Below, one piece after another: positions 1 through 9,135 of a stretch of DNA of 64,000 nucleotides. The stretch spans positions 3,224,001-3,288,000 of the forward strand of contig CBDDKZ010000005.1 of the NCBI GenBank assembly GCA_965230415.1, read 5' to 3'. How positions within the stretch are numbered: position 1 is the stretch's first letter; the number at the start of each line of letters is the position of its first letter. The notes below the pieces were generated by a model that saw only the letters and a program-made list of their open reading frames with translations, had not been told where the DNA came from and searched no databases. Both the position numbers and the translations under genes were made by a program. Source of the DNA: CBDDKZ01 sp965230415 (lineage in GTDB: Bacteria > Bacteroidota > Bacteroidia > Cytophagales > JAAEPT01).

Positions 1-1137
1 AATAACTTTTCGTCTATTCACTTTAACTCACCAAGTCAGGATGTGTTTTTGGCATGGCATCGCCGTCAGATTCTTGAGTTAGAGCAAGCATTACAAGAAG
101 ATAATCCACGGGTAAGTATTCCGCTATGGAATTGGGTAACAGATAATAGTTCGAGTGATCCGATGTGGAACCATAGTTTTCTGGGGCAATTTGTGAGTGC
201 GTTTGGTATTAGCAGACCATTTAGCAACGGGGTAAACCTGCCAACACAATCTGAAATTAATAATGTACAAGCAATTACCAACTGGGATAATTATGTCTCG
301 ACATTGGAAAATGGAAGTGTACACGTTGGTGGTCATGTGTGGATAGGTGGGACTATGGCTTCGGGGAATTCTCCGGCAGATCCGGTTTTCTACATGCATC
401 ATGGTATGATAGACAAACTTTGGCAAGATTGGGTTGTAGCCAATAACATTACACCTTCGAGTAATTTGTATATCAAAACTGATATGCCTCGTTATGACGG
501 AACTTATTCTTTTAACGGACAAGTACTTCCTAGTGTGAACCCGGATGATATCGTTGATTCCAGGGATTTAGGAGTGTTTTATGCAGCTAATGGTTTGGCT
601 GTTCTGGATGAGTATTCTGTACAAAATGAATATCAAAATAGGGAACATTTTTATTATCAGTACAAGATAGAAGTGGAAGATTTTGATGTGCCAAATGGGA
701 AGGCTGCTACCATTGAGTCTGTTAACGAAATTGTGATAAAACCAGGATTCGTCGCTGAAGATGGCTCCTCTTTTATTGCAAAAATTGATCAGGATAATGA
801 CGCGGCAACGAGTGCTAGAATTACTACAGCACTTAGTTTTGATCAGAATTTTGATTCGGATAATAAGAATGTTTATGAGAATAATGGCCTTACTCATTTG
901 GAAATGACTTTATTGCCAAATCCTGTTGTAAATGACTTACAATTATCTTTAAAGGAAATGAAAGATGCTTATGACGTAGAGGTGTTAGATTATATGGGTA
1001 ATGTGGTGATTCAAGAAGAAGGTATTACCTCGCCAATAACAAATCTTAACCTTAGCACAGCACCAAATGGTATGCTTTTGGTAAAAATTAAGCAAAAAGG
1101 TCAAATTTTGGCTATTGAAAAAATAATCAAAAAATAG
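1..1137 (+). CDS. Tyrosinase-family copper oxidase with T9SS sorting domain (5' partial)
   Basis: The reading frame is open from base 1, so the gene begins upstream of the window; the GTG at 43 lies inside the domain and is not the start. Type-3 copper motifs are visible: a His followed by VFLAWHRR (CuA), then SVHVGGH and DPVFYMHHGMIDKLWQDW (CuB, HxxxH plus a later His). This is the tyrosinase/polyphenol oxidase signature, an enzyme class that oxidises phenols to quinones. The last 75 or so residues (from LLPNPVVNDL) form a T9SS type A C-terminal sorting domain, so the enzyme is expected to be exported through the outer membrane. A hairpin terminator follows at 1185-1212. Substrate unknown; monophenolase and catechol oxidase activities cannot be told apart here. 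Confidence 0.9.
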   Translation, partial: NNFSSIHFNSPSQDVFLAWHRRQILELEQALQEDNPRVSIPLWNWVTDNSSSDPMWNHSFLGQFVSAFGISRPFSNGVNLPTQSEINNVQAITNWDNYVSTLENGSVHVGGHVWIGGTMASGNSPADPVFYMHHGMIDKLWQDWVVANNITPSSNLYIKTDMPRYDGTYSFNGQVLPSVNPDDIVDSRDLGVFYAANGLAVLDEYSVQNEYQNREHFYYQYKIEVEDFDVPNGKAATIESVNEIVIKPGFVAEDGSSFIAKIDQDNDAATSARITTALSFDQNFDSDNKNVYENNGLTHLEMTLLPNPVVNDLQLSLKEMKDAYDVEVLDYMGNVVIQEEGITSPITNLNLSTAPNGMLLVKIKQKGQILAIEKIIKK

Positions 1138-1184
1138 TATTAAGGAACCAATTTTTGGTTTTTAAATATATTGCATGCTATGGG

Positions 1185-1214
1185 AAGGGACTACCTCTGA
1201 GGTGGTCCCTTTTA
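1185..1214 (+). terminator. Rho-independent terminator after the tyrosinase gene
   Basis: A stem GGGACTACCTC/GAGGTGGTCCC (one wobble) is followed by TTTTATT. It sits 50 bases after the tyrosinase stop. The remainder of 1138-1498 is AT-rich with no recognisable gene apart from the convergent nrdA terminator. Confidence 0.8.
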
Positions 1215-1423
1215 TTATATTCTGCGTTTACCCCAATTATGAAAAATACTTAAAATATTATCAAAATAAACGTATTGAATGTCTTAGTGGTTGATGTGAA
1301 AAATTCATTGCCACAGGTATTTTTTTAATAGAACAAAAATAGACGTTGATCATTTTGAAAAGATTGGGGTGAAATATAATGGGAATAAAAAATGACGGAG
1401 AAAAATGAATAGGGGAGATCTTT

Positions 1424-1456
1424 AAAAAAAAGGGGATTCTCTCTTCGAGAATCCCC
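1424..1456 (-). terminator. Terminator of nrdBA operon
   Basis: A perfect 10-bp stem (GGGGATTCTC/GAGAATCCCC) with a 5-base loop is flanked on the plus strand by eight A residues. On the minus strand it is therefore a hairpin followed by a T run, 43 bases past the nrdA stop. Confidence 0.85.
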
Positions 1457-1498
1457 TCTATCTATGCTAATAGAACGTTTAATTAAATTTATTCGGAA

Positions 1499-3868
1499 TT
1501 AACTTCCGCATGCCTCACAACCATCCGGGTCATCAAGAGAGCAAGCCATGTCGCTCGCATTTTGTTCTTGAGATTGGGCGTAAGTCTTTACTTCAGACTG
1601 TGTTGCCTGATCTACGGTAAACTTAATGGCATCGGCCGCTGCTTTCGTACGTAAGTAATACATACCGGTTTTTAAGCCCTTTTTCCATGCATAGAAGTGC
1701 ATAGATGTTAACTTACCGAAGTTTGGATCCTGGATGTGCACATTAAAGCTTTGGCTTTGGTCTATATAAGCACCACGATCGGCTGCCATATCGATAAGCG
1801 AGCGTTGCTTAATTTCCCATACCGTTTTATAGAGATCCTTAATGTTTTGCGGAATTTCAGGGATGTTTTGAACCGAGCCGTTGGAAGCAATCAGTTTTTG
1901 TTTCATATCCTCATTCCATACTCCTTGTGCGATTAAATCTTTTAAAAGGTGTTTGTTTACTACAATAAACTCACCTGAAAGCACCCGGCGTGTATAAATA
2001 TTTGATGTATATGGCTCGAAACATTCGTTGTTTCCTAAAATTTGAGATGTAGATGCCGTTGGCATCGGAGCTACCAATAAGGAATTGCGTACACCGTGTT
2101 TTTTCACATCTTTTTTCAGGCTGTCCCAGTCCCAACGTTTTGATTTAGGTGTTACACCCCACATATCAAATTGGAAAATACCTTTGGAAACAGGAGAACC
2201 TTTGAATGTTTCATACGGCCCGTGCTCCATAGCCAGGTCTTTGGAAGCACTCATGGCTGCAAAGTAGATGGTTTCGAAGATGTCTTCATTTAGTCCTGAT
2301 GCTTCTTCAGATTCAAAAGGCATGCGCAATTTAATAAAGGTATCGGCAAGGCCTTGTACCCCTAAACCAATAGGTCTGTGTCTTAAATTAGACTTTTCAG
2401 CTTCAGGAACCGGGTAATAGTTTACATCAATAACTTTGTTTAAGTTTTGTGTAGCGTGGTAAGTGATTTCATATAACTTATCATGATCAAATTTACCATC
2501 TATTACAAATTTAGGCAGCGCAATAGAAGCGAGGTTACATACAGCCACTTCATCAGGAGCTGTGTACTCCATAATTTCGGTACACAGGTTGGAAGAGCGT
2601 ATAGTTCCTAAATTCTTTTGGTTTGATTTTTTATTAGCATGGTCCTTATAAAGCATGTAAGGAGTGCCTGTCTCTGTTTGTGATTCGAGAACGGCAAACC
2701 AAAGATCCTGTGCTTTTACCTGCTTTCTGTAACGACCTTCTTTTTCGTATTTTTCGTATAGTTTTTCGAATTCTTCCCCGTAACAATCACAAAGTCCCGG
2801 AGCTTCATTTGGACAGAAAAGTGACCACATGCCATTCTCTTCAACGCGTTTCATGAACAAATCCGGAGTCCAAAGGGCGTAGAATAGATCACGTGCACGT
2901 AGCTCTTCTTTACCGTGGTTTTTCTTTAATTCCAGGAATTCGAAAACGTCGGCATGCCATGGTTCCAGGTACACTGCGAAACTACCTTTACGTTTACCAC
3001 CACCCTGGTCAACGTAACGAGCAGTCATATCGAAGTTTCTTAACATAGGAACAATTCCATTAGAAACGCCGTTTGTGCCTCTGATGTATGAACCTGTAGC
3101 GCGAACATTATGTATGCTCAGCCCGATACCTCCTGCAGATTGAGAAATTTTAGCACATTGTTTTAGTGTGTCATAAATCCCATCAATACTATCGTCTTTC
3201 ATGGTAAGTAAGAAACATGAAGACATTTGCGGTTTAGGTGTGCCGGCATTAAATAATGTAGGCGTTGCATGAGTGAACCACTTTTCAGACATATAATTAT
3301 AAGTCTTAACAGCAGATTCGATATCATCCATGTGGATGCCTACCGCCACACGCATGAGCATGTGTTGAGGGCGTTCTACAATTTTACCGTCACATTTCAT
3401 GAGGTAAGAACGCTCCAATGTTTTAAAACCGAAGAAGTCATAGTTAAAGTCGCGGTCATAGATAATGCTCGAGTCTAATAGAGCCGCGTTCTTTTTGATA
3501 ATACCATAAACTTCTTTTGAAATTAAAGGGGCGTTTTCACCGGTCTTAGGGTCTACATAAGTATAAAGACGTTTCATAGTATTTGAAAACGACTTGCTTG
3601 TTTCTTTATGCAGATTTGAAATAGCTACACGCGCGGCAAGACGAGCATAGTCTGGGTGTTTTGTTGTTAATGAAGCAGCTGTTTCTGCTGCCAAACGGTC
3701 TAACTCAATAGTGGTAACTCCATCGTATAATCCGTCGATTACTTTTTTAGAGACTTCAATCGGATCTATGAAGTTAATATCCAGACCATAACAGAGCTTT
3801 TCGATCCTTGCCGTGATCTTATCAAATTTGACCGTTTCTCTACGTCCGTCGCGTTTAACTACTAGCAT
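1499..3868 (-). CDS. nrdA: Ribonucleoside-diphosphate reductase class Ia, alpha (large) subunit
   Basis: This subunit reduces ribonucleoside diphosphates to deoxyribonucleotides together with NrdB. The 789 residues start with an ATP-cone (LVVKRDGRRETVKFDKI, residues 2-90), the allosteric activity site. The barrel has the active-site cysteine in MSSCFLL, the NLCTEI motif (Asn/Cys/Glu catalytic triad) and the partner cysteine in VAVCNLAS. The tail ends in a CEACGS-type CxxC that relays electrons from thioredoxin or glutaredoxin. Sequence style is closer to eukaryotic R1 than to the E. coli protein, as is usual in this phylum. It lies 111 bases downstream of nrdB on the same strand, probably one transcript. 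Confidence 0.97.
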   Translation of the reverse strand: MLVVKRDGRRETVKFDKITARIEKLCYGLDINFIDPIEVSKKVIDGLYDGVTTIELDRLAAETAASLTTKHPDYARLAARVAISNLHKETSKSFSNTMKRLYTYVDPKTGENAPLISKEVYGIIKKNAALLDSSIIYDRDFNYDFFGFKTLERSYLMKCDGKIVERPQHMLMRVAVGIHMDDIESAVKTYNYMSEKWFTHATPTLFNAGTPKPQMSSCFLLTMKDDSIDGIYDTLKQCAKISQSAGGIGLSIHNVRATGSYIRGTNGVSNGIVPMLRNFDMTARYVDQGGGKRKGSFAVYLEPWHADVFEFLELKKNHGKEELRARDLFYALWTPDLFMKRVEENGMWSLFCPNEAPGLCDCYGEEFEKLYEKYEKEGRYRKQVKAQDLWFAVLESQTETGTPYMLYKDHANKKSNQKNLGTIRSSNLCTEIMEYTAPDEVAVCNLASIALPKFVIDGKFDHDKLYEITYHATQNLNKVIDVNYYPVPEAEKSNLRHRPIGLGVQGLADTFIKLRMPFESEEASGLNEDIFETIYFAAMSASKDLAMEHGPYETFKGSPVSKGIFQFDMWGVTPKSKRWDWDSLKKDVKKHGVRNSLLVAPMPTASTSQILGNNECFEPYTSNIYTRRVLSGEFIVVNKHLLKDLIAQGVWNEDMKQKLIASNGSVQNIPEIPQNIKDLYKTVWEIKQRSLIDMAADRGAYIDQSQSFNVHIQDPNFGKLTSMHFYAWKKGLKTGMYYLRTKAAADAIKFTVDQATQSEVKTYAQSQEQNASDMACSLDDPDGCEACGS

Positions 3869-3979
3869 AGGTGGTACTTATTATAAAGGTTAGTATTATT
3901 TAACAAATATTATTTTATAGTGGTTCTATCCGTTACCAATTATAAGTAACGGTAGAATTGTTTTCTCAATTACTTTTTG

Positions 3980-4960
3980 TTAGAAATCTTCGTCTAAAGA
4001 GAAACTGTTGCGTTCATTTTCTTGCTGCATTACACCAGATTTTTGATATTCTGCAACTCTTTTTTCGAAGAAGTTTGTTTTACCTTGTAGCGAGATCATT
4101 TCCATGAAATCGAAAGGGTTCTCGGCATTGTAATACTTATCACAATCGAGAGCTACAAGTAAACGGTCTGCTACAAACTCAATGTATTGAGACATTAAGC
4201 GTGCGTTCATTCCTATCAGGTCTACCGGGAGTGCATCACATACAAACTCTTGCTCTATTTCTACAGCATCTGTAATAATTTGTACTACGCGCTCTTTTGG
4301 AATTTTATTTTGAATATGTTTTGTGTACAAGTGGCATGCAAAGTCACAATGCAAACCCTCATCACGGGATATTAGTTCATTGGAAAATGTAAGACCGGGC
4401 ATCAAACCTCTTTTCTTCATCCAGAATATAGAACAAAAGCTACCACTGAAGAATATACCTTCTACTGCTGCGAAGGCAAGAAGACGTTCAACAAAACTGT
4501 CACTCTCTATCCATCTTAAAGCCCATTCTCCTTTTTTCTTTACACAATCAACCGTTTCTAAAGCACGAAACAGGTGATTTTTTTCGTCGTTGTTCTTGAT
4601 ATAAGTATCAATTAGCAGCGAATAAGTCTCTGAATGGATATTTTCCATCATGATCTGAAAACCATAGAAAAACTTTGCCTCTGCATATTGCACTTCGGAT
4701 ACAAAATTTTCTGCCAGGTTTTCGTTTACGATACCATCACTGGCTGCGAAAAAAGCAAGTACATGAGAAATGAAGTGACGCTCTCCATCATTTAGATTTT
4801 CCCAATCCTTTAGATCTTGACTTAAATCAATCTCCTCAGCTGTCCAGAAACTGGCTTCAGCTTTTTTATAAAACTCCCATATGTCATGGTGTTGAATAGG
4901 GAAAATCACAAAACGATTCGGATCTTCTTTTAATAATGGTTCGTCAATCAATTCTGCCAT
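3980..4960 (-). CDS. nrdB: Ribonucleoside-diphosphate reductase class Ia, beta (small) subunit
   Basis: This is the diiron-tyrosyl radical subunit of class Ia ribonucleotide reductase. Within 326 residues the iron ligands and radical tyrosine are recognisable: an early Asp/Glu in WTAEEIDL, then EAKFFYGFQIMMENIHSETY, where the final Tyr aligns with the radical tyrosine of eukaryotic R2, and later the DEGLHCDFA helix with Glu and His ligands. The C-terminal tail (NSFSLDEDF) is the acidic/aromatic peptide that docks on the large subunit. NrdB precedes NrdA in transcription order. The upstream gap holds DnaA-box sequences, which matters because DnaA controls nrd genes in some bacteria. Confidence 0.97.
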   Translation of the reverse strand: MAELIDEPLLKEDPNRFVIFPIQHHDIWEFYKKAEASFWTAEEIDLSQDLKDWENLNDGERHFISHVLAFFAASDGIVNENLAENFVSEVQYAEAKFFYGFQIMMENIHSETYSLLIDTYIKNNDEKNHLFRALETVDCVKKKGEWALRWIESDSFVERLLAFAAVEGIFFSGSFCSIFWMKKRGLMPGLTFSNELISRDEGLHCDFACHLYTKHIQNKIPKERVVQIITDAVEIEQEFVCDALPVDLIGMNARLMSQYIEFVADRLLVALDCDKYYNAENPFDFMEMISLQGKTNFFEKRVAEYQKSGVMQQENERNSFSLDEDF

Positions 4961-5083
4961 TGGTATCTAATAGTTACATATTATTCTACTAAACCTACTT
5001 AAATGCGTTGTTTAGGCCCACTTTCAAGATTTAATTTCTTTACGATATGTAAAGGAAATAAAAGACTTAATAGTCTGGTGTTT

Positions 5084-5319
5084 TGTGGATAGTGCCTTCT
5101 TTGATATTGAACAAATATCCCCAAAAGACATTAATTATCAAAGAATATCTTATCCACATTTCCTCATTGTTAATTAAATGATTTTGTAGTGTTAATTACG
5201 CGTTTAACTACTTAACTGATAATTGTTTGTGTTCGTTCATTTAAATTATAGCTTTTATTCAATTATTCAACCTAGATAGGTGACATTTTTACGTGAAATG
5301 CTTAAAAAACTTATCCACA
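5084..5319. promoter_or_regulatory. Cluster of DnaA-box sequences between nrdB and rplU
   Basis: Two perfect TTATCCACA boxes (5150-5158 and 5311-5319, plus strand) and one box with a single mismatch on the opposite strand (5084-5092) lie in the 460-base AT-rich gap 4961-5419. No gene is seen in this gap. The boxes could mark DnaA control of nrdBA or belong to a replication origin; neither is shown by sequence alone. Confidence 0.5.
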
Positions 5320-5360
5320 TGAAAAATATTCTAAAAACATAAAAAACAATGAAGGAAAGC

Positions 5361-5391
5361 TTTGATAATGAATAAAAAGTTTCTAAATTTG
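5361..5391 (+). promoter_or_regulatory. Bacteroidota-type promoter of rplU-rpmA
   Basis: TTTG (5361-5364), a 19-base spacer and TAAATTTG (5384-5391) match the phylum's -33/-7 consensus TTTG/TAnnTTTG exactly. The -7 box ends 28 bases before the rplU ATG. Confidence 0.7.
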
Positions 5392-5419
5392 CGGTCCGTT
5401 TTAGTAAAAATAGTTAGCG

Positions 5420-5731
5420 ATGTACGCCATAGTAGAAATTGCTGGGAAGCAGTATAAAGCAGAAGATAATAAGTTCCTATATGTTGATAAACTAAGTGGA
5501 GCTGAGGGAGATAAGATTGATTTCGATCGCGTTCTACTTGTAGATAACGATGGTAAAATTAACCTGGGAACCCCTGTAGTAGAAGGAGCGAAAGTATCCG
5601 GTAAAATTTTGGCACAAGAGAAAGCTGATAAAGTAATCGTATTCAAAAAGAAACGTAGAAAAGGTTTCAAAAAGCGTAACGGTCACCGTCAGCAGTATAC
5701 AAAAGTATTAATTGAAAAAATTTCTGAATAA
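5420..5731 (+). CDS. rplU: 50S ribosomal protein L21
   Basis: The 103-residue protein has the canonical N-terminus MYAIVEIAGKQYK and the basic C-terminal rRNA-binding stretch with repeated KKKRRKGFKKRNGHRQ. L21 binds 23S rRNA in the large subunit. It is followed after 8 bases by rpmA, the normal L21-L27 pair, behind a consensus promoter. Length is typical of the family. Confidence 0.98.
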   Translation: MYAIVEIAGKQYKAEDNKFLYVDKLSGAEGDKIDFDRVLLVDNDGKINLGTPVVEGAKVSGKILAQEKADKVIVFKKKRRKGFKKRNGHRQQYTKVLIEKISE

Positions 5732-5739
5732 TATAAATC

Positions 5740-6000
5740 ATGGCACATAAGAAAGGAGTAGGTAGTTCGAAGAACGGTCGTGAGTCGGAAAGTAAACGAC
5801 TTGGAGTGAAAATCTATGGTGGTCAGACTGCCGTAGCGGGCAATATTATTGTTCGTCAGCGAGGAACTAAACACCATGCTGGTGCAAATGTAGGTTTAGG
5901 TAGAGATCATACATTATTTGCACTTATCGATGGTAATGTTCAGTTCAAAAAAGGACTTAAAGGAAGAACTTACGTTTCTGTAGTACCAGCAGAAGCTTAA
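5740..6000 (+). CDS. rpmA: 50S ribosomal protein L27
   Basis: The 86-residue protein begins MAHKKGVGSSKNGRES and contains the conserved LGVKIYGGQ and IIVRQRGTK segments. L27 reaches into the peptidyl transferase centre with its N-terminus. There is no cleavable N-terminal extension of the Firmicutes type. It forms an operon with rplU and is followed by a strong terminator at 6030-6086. Confidence 0.98.
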   Translation: MAHKKGVGSSKNGRESESKRLGVKIYGGQTAVAGNIIVRQRGTKHHAGANVGLGRDHTLFALIDGNVQFKKGLKGRTYVSVVPAEA

Positions 6001-6029
6001 TTCTACAACGCCTTAATAAAATTTTCTTG

Positions 6030-6086
6030 AAAGCATTAATTGCTTAGTTAACATTATGTGTTGATTAAGTGATTAATGCTTTTTCT
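6030..6086 (+). terminator. Terminator of rplU-rpmA
   Basis: A long hairpin: AAAGCATTAAT at 6030-6040 pairs perfectly with ATTAATGCTTT at 6072-6082, and the inner arms pair with a few wobbles to give a stem of about 23 bp around a 7-8 base loop. TTTTT follows. Confidence 0.85.
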
Positions 6087-6237
6087 ATTCTATACTTCTG
6101 AGTTTTCGTCTTATAGCAATAAGCTATTACTCTTTTCAAAATAGAATTTCAAATCATTTAGCATAATCTTAATTTCTACAATACATCGGTCTCGTTTCTT
6201 CGCGGTAAATAGTTTATAACAATTTACCCATAATAAG

Positions 6238-7248
6238 ATGAGAAAGATAATTTTTATTTGTGCGTTGACAGTACTTTTTTATGGCTGTAGCAAGCAAGAA
6301 GCAGTCAATCCAAAAGAAGATCAGATCCCGGAGGAAGCGGCAAGTTCAAAGTCCAACTTTTACAAAAACCTGGCCTTTCATCATGCGCCTGTCCATTATC
6401 AGGATGTTGACCGTACCGGTTCGCACGGCTTAAAAGGAAAAGCCGATTATGTGACCGCTTATGACTTTGACGGTGATTTAGACGCAAAAAACAATTGGAG
6501 TAATAGCGCGTCAGCTTCCTATAGTAAAAAGGCTGTTGCTTATTATTCGGTAGTGGAGACAAGTACTCATTATTTTATTACCTATGCTTTTTTTCATGCA
6601 CGTGACTGGACAGATATTTGGTTTTTATATTCCATTGATGAACATGAGAATGATTTGGAAGGCGTTTTGACTATCGTTAAAAAAGATGACTCTTCTTATG
6701 GAGAGGCTTTGGGCATAGTTACCGTATTTCATTCAGATTTCTATTCTTTTAAAGCACAGGGATCTGGGTTGACAAATGGTAATGAAGATATTGATGGTAC
6801 TCTAAGTACTGAAACTCATAATAATGTGACTCGTTTTCAAACAGCGGCCGAAGCGAAGGGACATGGAATTAAGGCACGTTCTAAATTGAAACCGGGAGGA
6901 AGTGATTACGTGGTCTATTATCCAAGTAAAAATACCAGCGAAGAACCCGAAAATATTTATGATCGCCATGTGAAGTACAAATTAGTAAACATTTTTAAAG
7001 CGGGGGGAATGTGGGAACAACGATTTAATGAAATGCTTTTTAGTAATGCCAAGTCGTTTCAGAAATCTTATGGAAGAGGCAGTGCCAATGCGCCGTGGAA
7101 TTGGGATGATAAGGACGATGGAGGGGGGCAAGGCTTATTAGACGGAGGAATAGCTTATTATCCTGCGCATCTCGTAGCTGCGTATTTTAATGGTTTAGGT
7201 AATTTCAGTAAAAAATACATTTATAACCCCTATTTGGGGATCGAATAG
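6238..7248 (+). CDS. Lipoprotein resembling the Vps62/NPP1 superfamily, copy 1
   Basis: The 336-residue protein has a lipoprotein signal ending in FYGC (Cys17), so it is probably lipid-anchored. The mature part is a single domain. Residues 111-142 read as a hydrophobic strand (HYFITYAFFHARDW) followed by HENDLEG, and later come FHSDF and KGHGIKA. The order 'strand, H-E-x-D-x-E-G, later H, later GH' recalls Vps62-like and NPP1-like proteins, where a HxDWEG motif forms the core site. The match is by eye and partial, so the family assignment is weak. A close paralogue lies at 10803-11816. No enzymatic role can be assigned. Confidence 0.75.
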   Translation: MRKIIFICALTVLFYGCSKQEAVNPKEDQIPEEAASSKSNFYKNLAFHHAPVHYQDVDRTGSHGLKGKADYVTAYDFDGDLDAKNNWSNSASASYSKKAVAYYSVVETSTHYFITYAFFHARDWTDIWFLYSIDEHENDLEGVLTIVKKDDSSYGEALGIVTVFHSDFYSFKAQGSGLTNGNEDIDGTLSTETHNNVTRFQTAAEAKGHGIKARSKLKPGGSDYVVYYPSKNTSEEPENIYDRHVKYKLVNIFKAGGMWEQRFNEMLFSNAKSFQKSYGRGSANAPWNWDDKDDGGGQGLLDGGIAYYPAHLVAAYFNGLGNFSKKYIYNPYLGIE

Positions 7249-7310
7249 CATGGTATTTTAATCAGTTACGTAGCAGATTTAATTATTGTAGTTATTCCAG
7301 GAGCATTAAG

Positions 7311-7357
7311 AGAGGAGTTTGGTGTATGAAATATGAACCAGATCCCCTCTTTTTTTA
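7311..7357 (+). terminator. Terminator after the 6.2-kb lipoprotein gene
   Basis: AGAGGAGTTTGGT pairs imperfectly with ACCAGATCCCCTCT and is followed by seven T residues. It lies 62 bases after the stop at 7248. Confidence 0.65.
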
Positions 7358-7418
7358 TTTTGAAAACGATGGATGATGATCGATTGGTAATTAAATCAAT
7401 TATCTGAAATGTAAAAAA

Positions 7419-7446
7419 GGAGGGAAGCATAACACTTCCCTTCTTT
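7419..7446. terminator. Probable bidirectional hairpin between convergent genes
   Basis: GGAGGGAAG (7419-7427) pairs with CTTCCCTTC (7435-7443) with one wobble, with A residues before and T residues after. It lies between the convergent genes ending at 7248 and 7510. Confidence 0.55.
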
Positions 7447-7509
7447 ATTCGTTACTTGGTGACTTAAATCCCGGACTTATTTGAATTAGAGATGGTAGCA
7501 AATTAATTT

Positions 7510-8646
7510 TTAAAAGGCCTTTACCGGTCGAACAAAGTAAAATCTGTCTTTTTCGATCGACTGAAATAGAGGGTCATCGTCATTCATTCTCACATAATGA
7601 GCATTGAGATGCGTCTGTGTTGATTCAGAAGATGTCCAGTAACGGTCATCCTCTTTTAGTCGTTCTCCTGATCCTAAAACTAAAACATCGTTAATTTTAT
7701 CTCGTTCCTTTCTTATTTCATCCATTTCATAATAAGAAGGAAGGTACCAAGGACCACTACTCTTGGATGGCATATTATAAGCAGCAGTAGCAGCCGTCTT
7801 TTTTTCAAAACTGTTTCGGATAGGGCCAAGCATGAGTAAGGTGTTGCCGAGTCCTGCATTCATAGCCTTGGCAACGGCATGAGTTTGCATGTTTTCAAAT
7901 CCTTCTACTGTCCAGGGTAGTTTAATGGGCAAGTCTTCAAGTGCGCATACTAAACCATGTTGCCCACTATGATCAACATAGAAAACAATGCCCCCAAAAG
8001 CTCTGTCACCAACCTTATAAGTCCGAGGCAGGTCGTCCTCTAAATCGTTCAATTCCTTTTTTGTAGCCAGCTTACTTAAATCCTGATCGCCGGTATTTGT
8101 ACCCGACAGATTGCTCAGTTTTGCAATGTCATCGGAGGTGATATCCTTGGCTGGACTTCCATTAAAAACAGGGTCAGTTTCATTGATCCCACCAAGTACT
8201 GTTTCGGCAGTTGTAGCATGCTTGGCATACTCAGCATGTTGGGTATGCATGGAATAAGGTACACTTAGTAATTCAGTTACACCTACAATATTATAGTTTG
8301 TACCACCCTCAGGGTCTGCCTCCGATTTGATGAAATAAGGGCCATTGCTCCAATCGATATCAGCGAAATTTCCCAATACTGCCGTTCCCGTTCCAATTTG
8401 TAGACTTACAAGTCCATTAGTATTGGAAACAGGTGTATGTGTTTCTACAAATACTGAAGCTCCAAATTCTGAACCTTGTAAAATGCTGATACGCATACCA
8501 ATGGATGAATTGGTAATGAGTTGATTGTTATTGTCTCGAATTACCGCCTGATAGCTCAATTTATCCGGAGACTGAGCATGTACATAAGAGATGCATGCCA
8601 GGAAAAGGCACAATGTTTGACAGATTATAAGTTTTAATAATTTCAT
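7510..8646 (-). CDS. Secreted protein with C-terminal DUF1566-like domain
   Basis: The 378 residues start with a signal peptide ending near SYVHAQ. Residues 25-150 carry the common Bacteroidota opening (SYQAVIRDNNNQLITNSSIG, then LQIGTGTA) found in secreted, tail-fibre-like proteins. A linker with SNLSGTNTGDQ follows. The last 160 residues (VGDRAFGGIVFYVD to FYFVRPVKAF) look like a DUF1566/Lcl-type domain, with WYLPSYYEMDEI and YWTSSES as landmarks. It lies 3 bases downstream of the T9SS protein at 8650-9135, so the two are probably co-transcribed. The function is unknown; a surface or matrix role is the usual guess. Confidence 0.85.
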   Translation of the reverse strand: MKLLKLIICQTLCLFLACISYVHAQSPDKLSYQAVIRDNNNQLITNSSIGMRISILQGSEFGASVFVETHTPVSNTNGLVSLQIGTGTAVLGNFADIDWSNGPYFIKSEADPEGGTNYNIVGVTELLSVPYSMHTQHAEYAKHATTAETVLGGINETDPVFNGSPAKDITSDDIAKLSNLSGTNTGDQDLSKLATKKELNDLEDDLPRTYKVGDRAFGGIVFYVDHSGQHGLVCALEDLPIKLPWTVEGFENMQTHAVAKAMNAGLGNTLLMLGPIRNSFEKKTAATAAYNMPSKSSGPWYLPSYYEMDEIRKERDKINDVLVLGSGERLKEDDRYWTSSESTQTHLNAHYVRMNDDDPLFQSIEKDRFYFVRPVKAF

Positions 8647-8649
8647 GGT

Positions 8650-9135
8650 TTAGTATTTAATAATTGCTATTGATTTTAGTGTTTTATTTTGATCAAGAAT
8701 AGTTAGGATATAAGAACCAGCGCGAAGGCCTTCCATATCTATTTGAGTGTATTCATTATCGATAGGGGTGTTGTTATAGGTCTCGCCAAGTACGTCTGCC
8801 AGTCGATAACTTAGATTTCGTTGTTTAGCATCTTCGATGTGAATGGTTAGGTTTTCTTCGACCGGGTTTGGGTAGGTCGAAATGGTTTCGTCAATGGTTC
8901 TAAGCAACTCAGACGAAACAATTAAATTTTCGTTTGGTTGTTGGACTCCTTCCGCTACGGAACCATTTATACCCATATGGGTTTTGTAAACAACCTGGCC
9001 AACAGAGTAACTAAGCGAACCTTCATTACTTGAGGCATTAGCACCCGCGGCAGATATAGTTTCTTGTGCTCGTAGTTCAGATATACCAAAACCTAACAAA
9101 AGCAGTGCTCCTAATTTTAGTTTACGATATTGCAT
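8650..9135 (-). CDS. Small T9SS type A sorting-domain protein
   Basis: The 161-residue protein has a signal peptide ending near ELRAQ, a short module common in this phylum (SAAGANASSNEGSLSYSVGQ, then GVQQPNENL) and a C-terminal T9SS sorting domain starting at STYPNPVEENLTI. The small cargo part has no recognisable catalytic motif. It precedes the DUF1566 protein in a two-gene unit. It is expected to be exported and attached at the cell surface. Confidence 0.85.
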   Translation of the reverse strand: MQYRKLKLGALLLLGFGISELRAQETISAAGANASSNEGSLSYSVGQVVYKTHMGINGSVAEGVQQPNENLIVSSELLRTIDETISTYPNPVEENLTIHIEDAKQRNLSYRLADVLGETYNNTPIDNEYTQIDMEGLRAGSYILTILDQNKTLKSIAIIKY

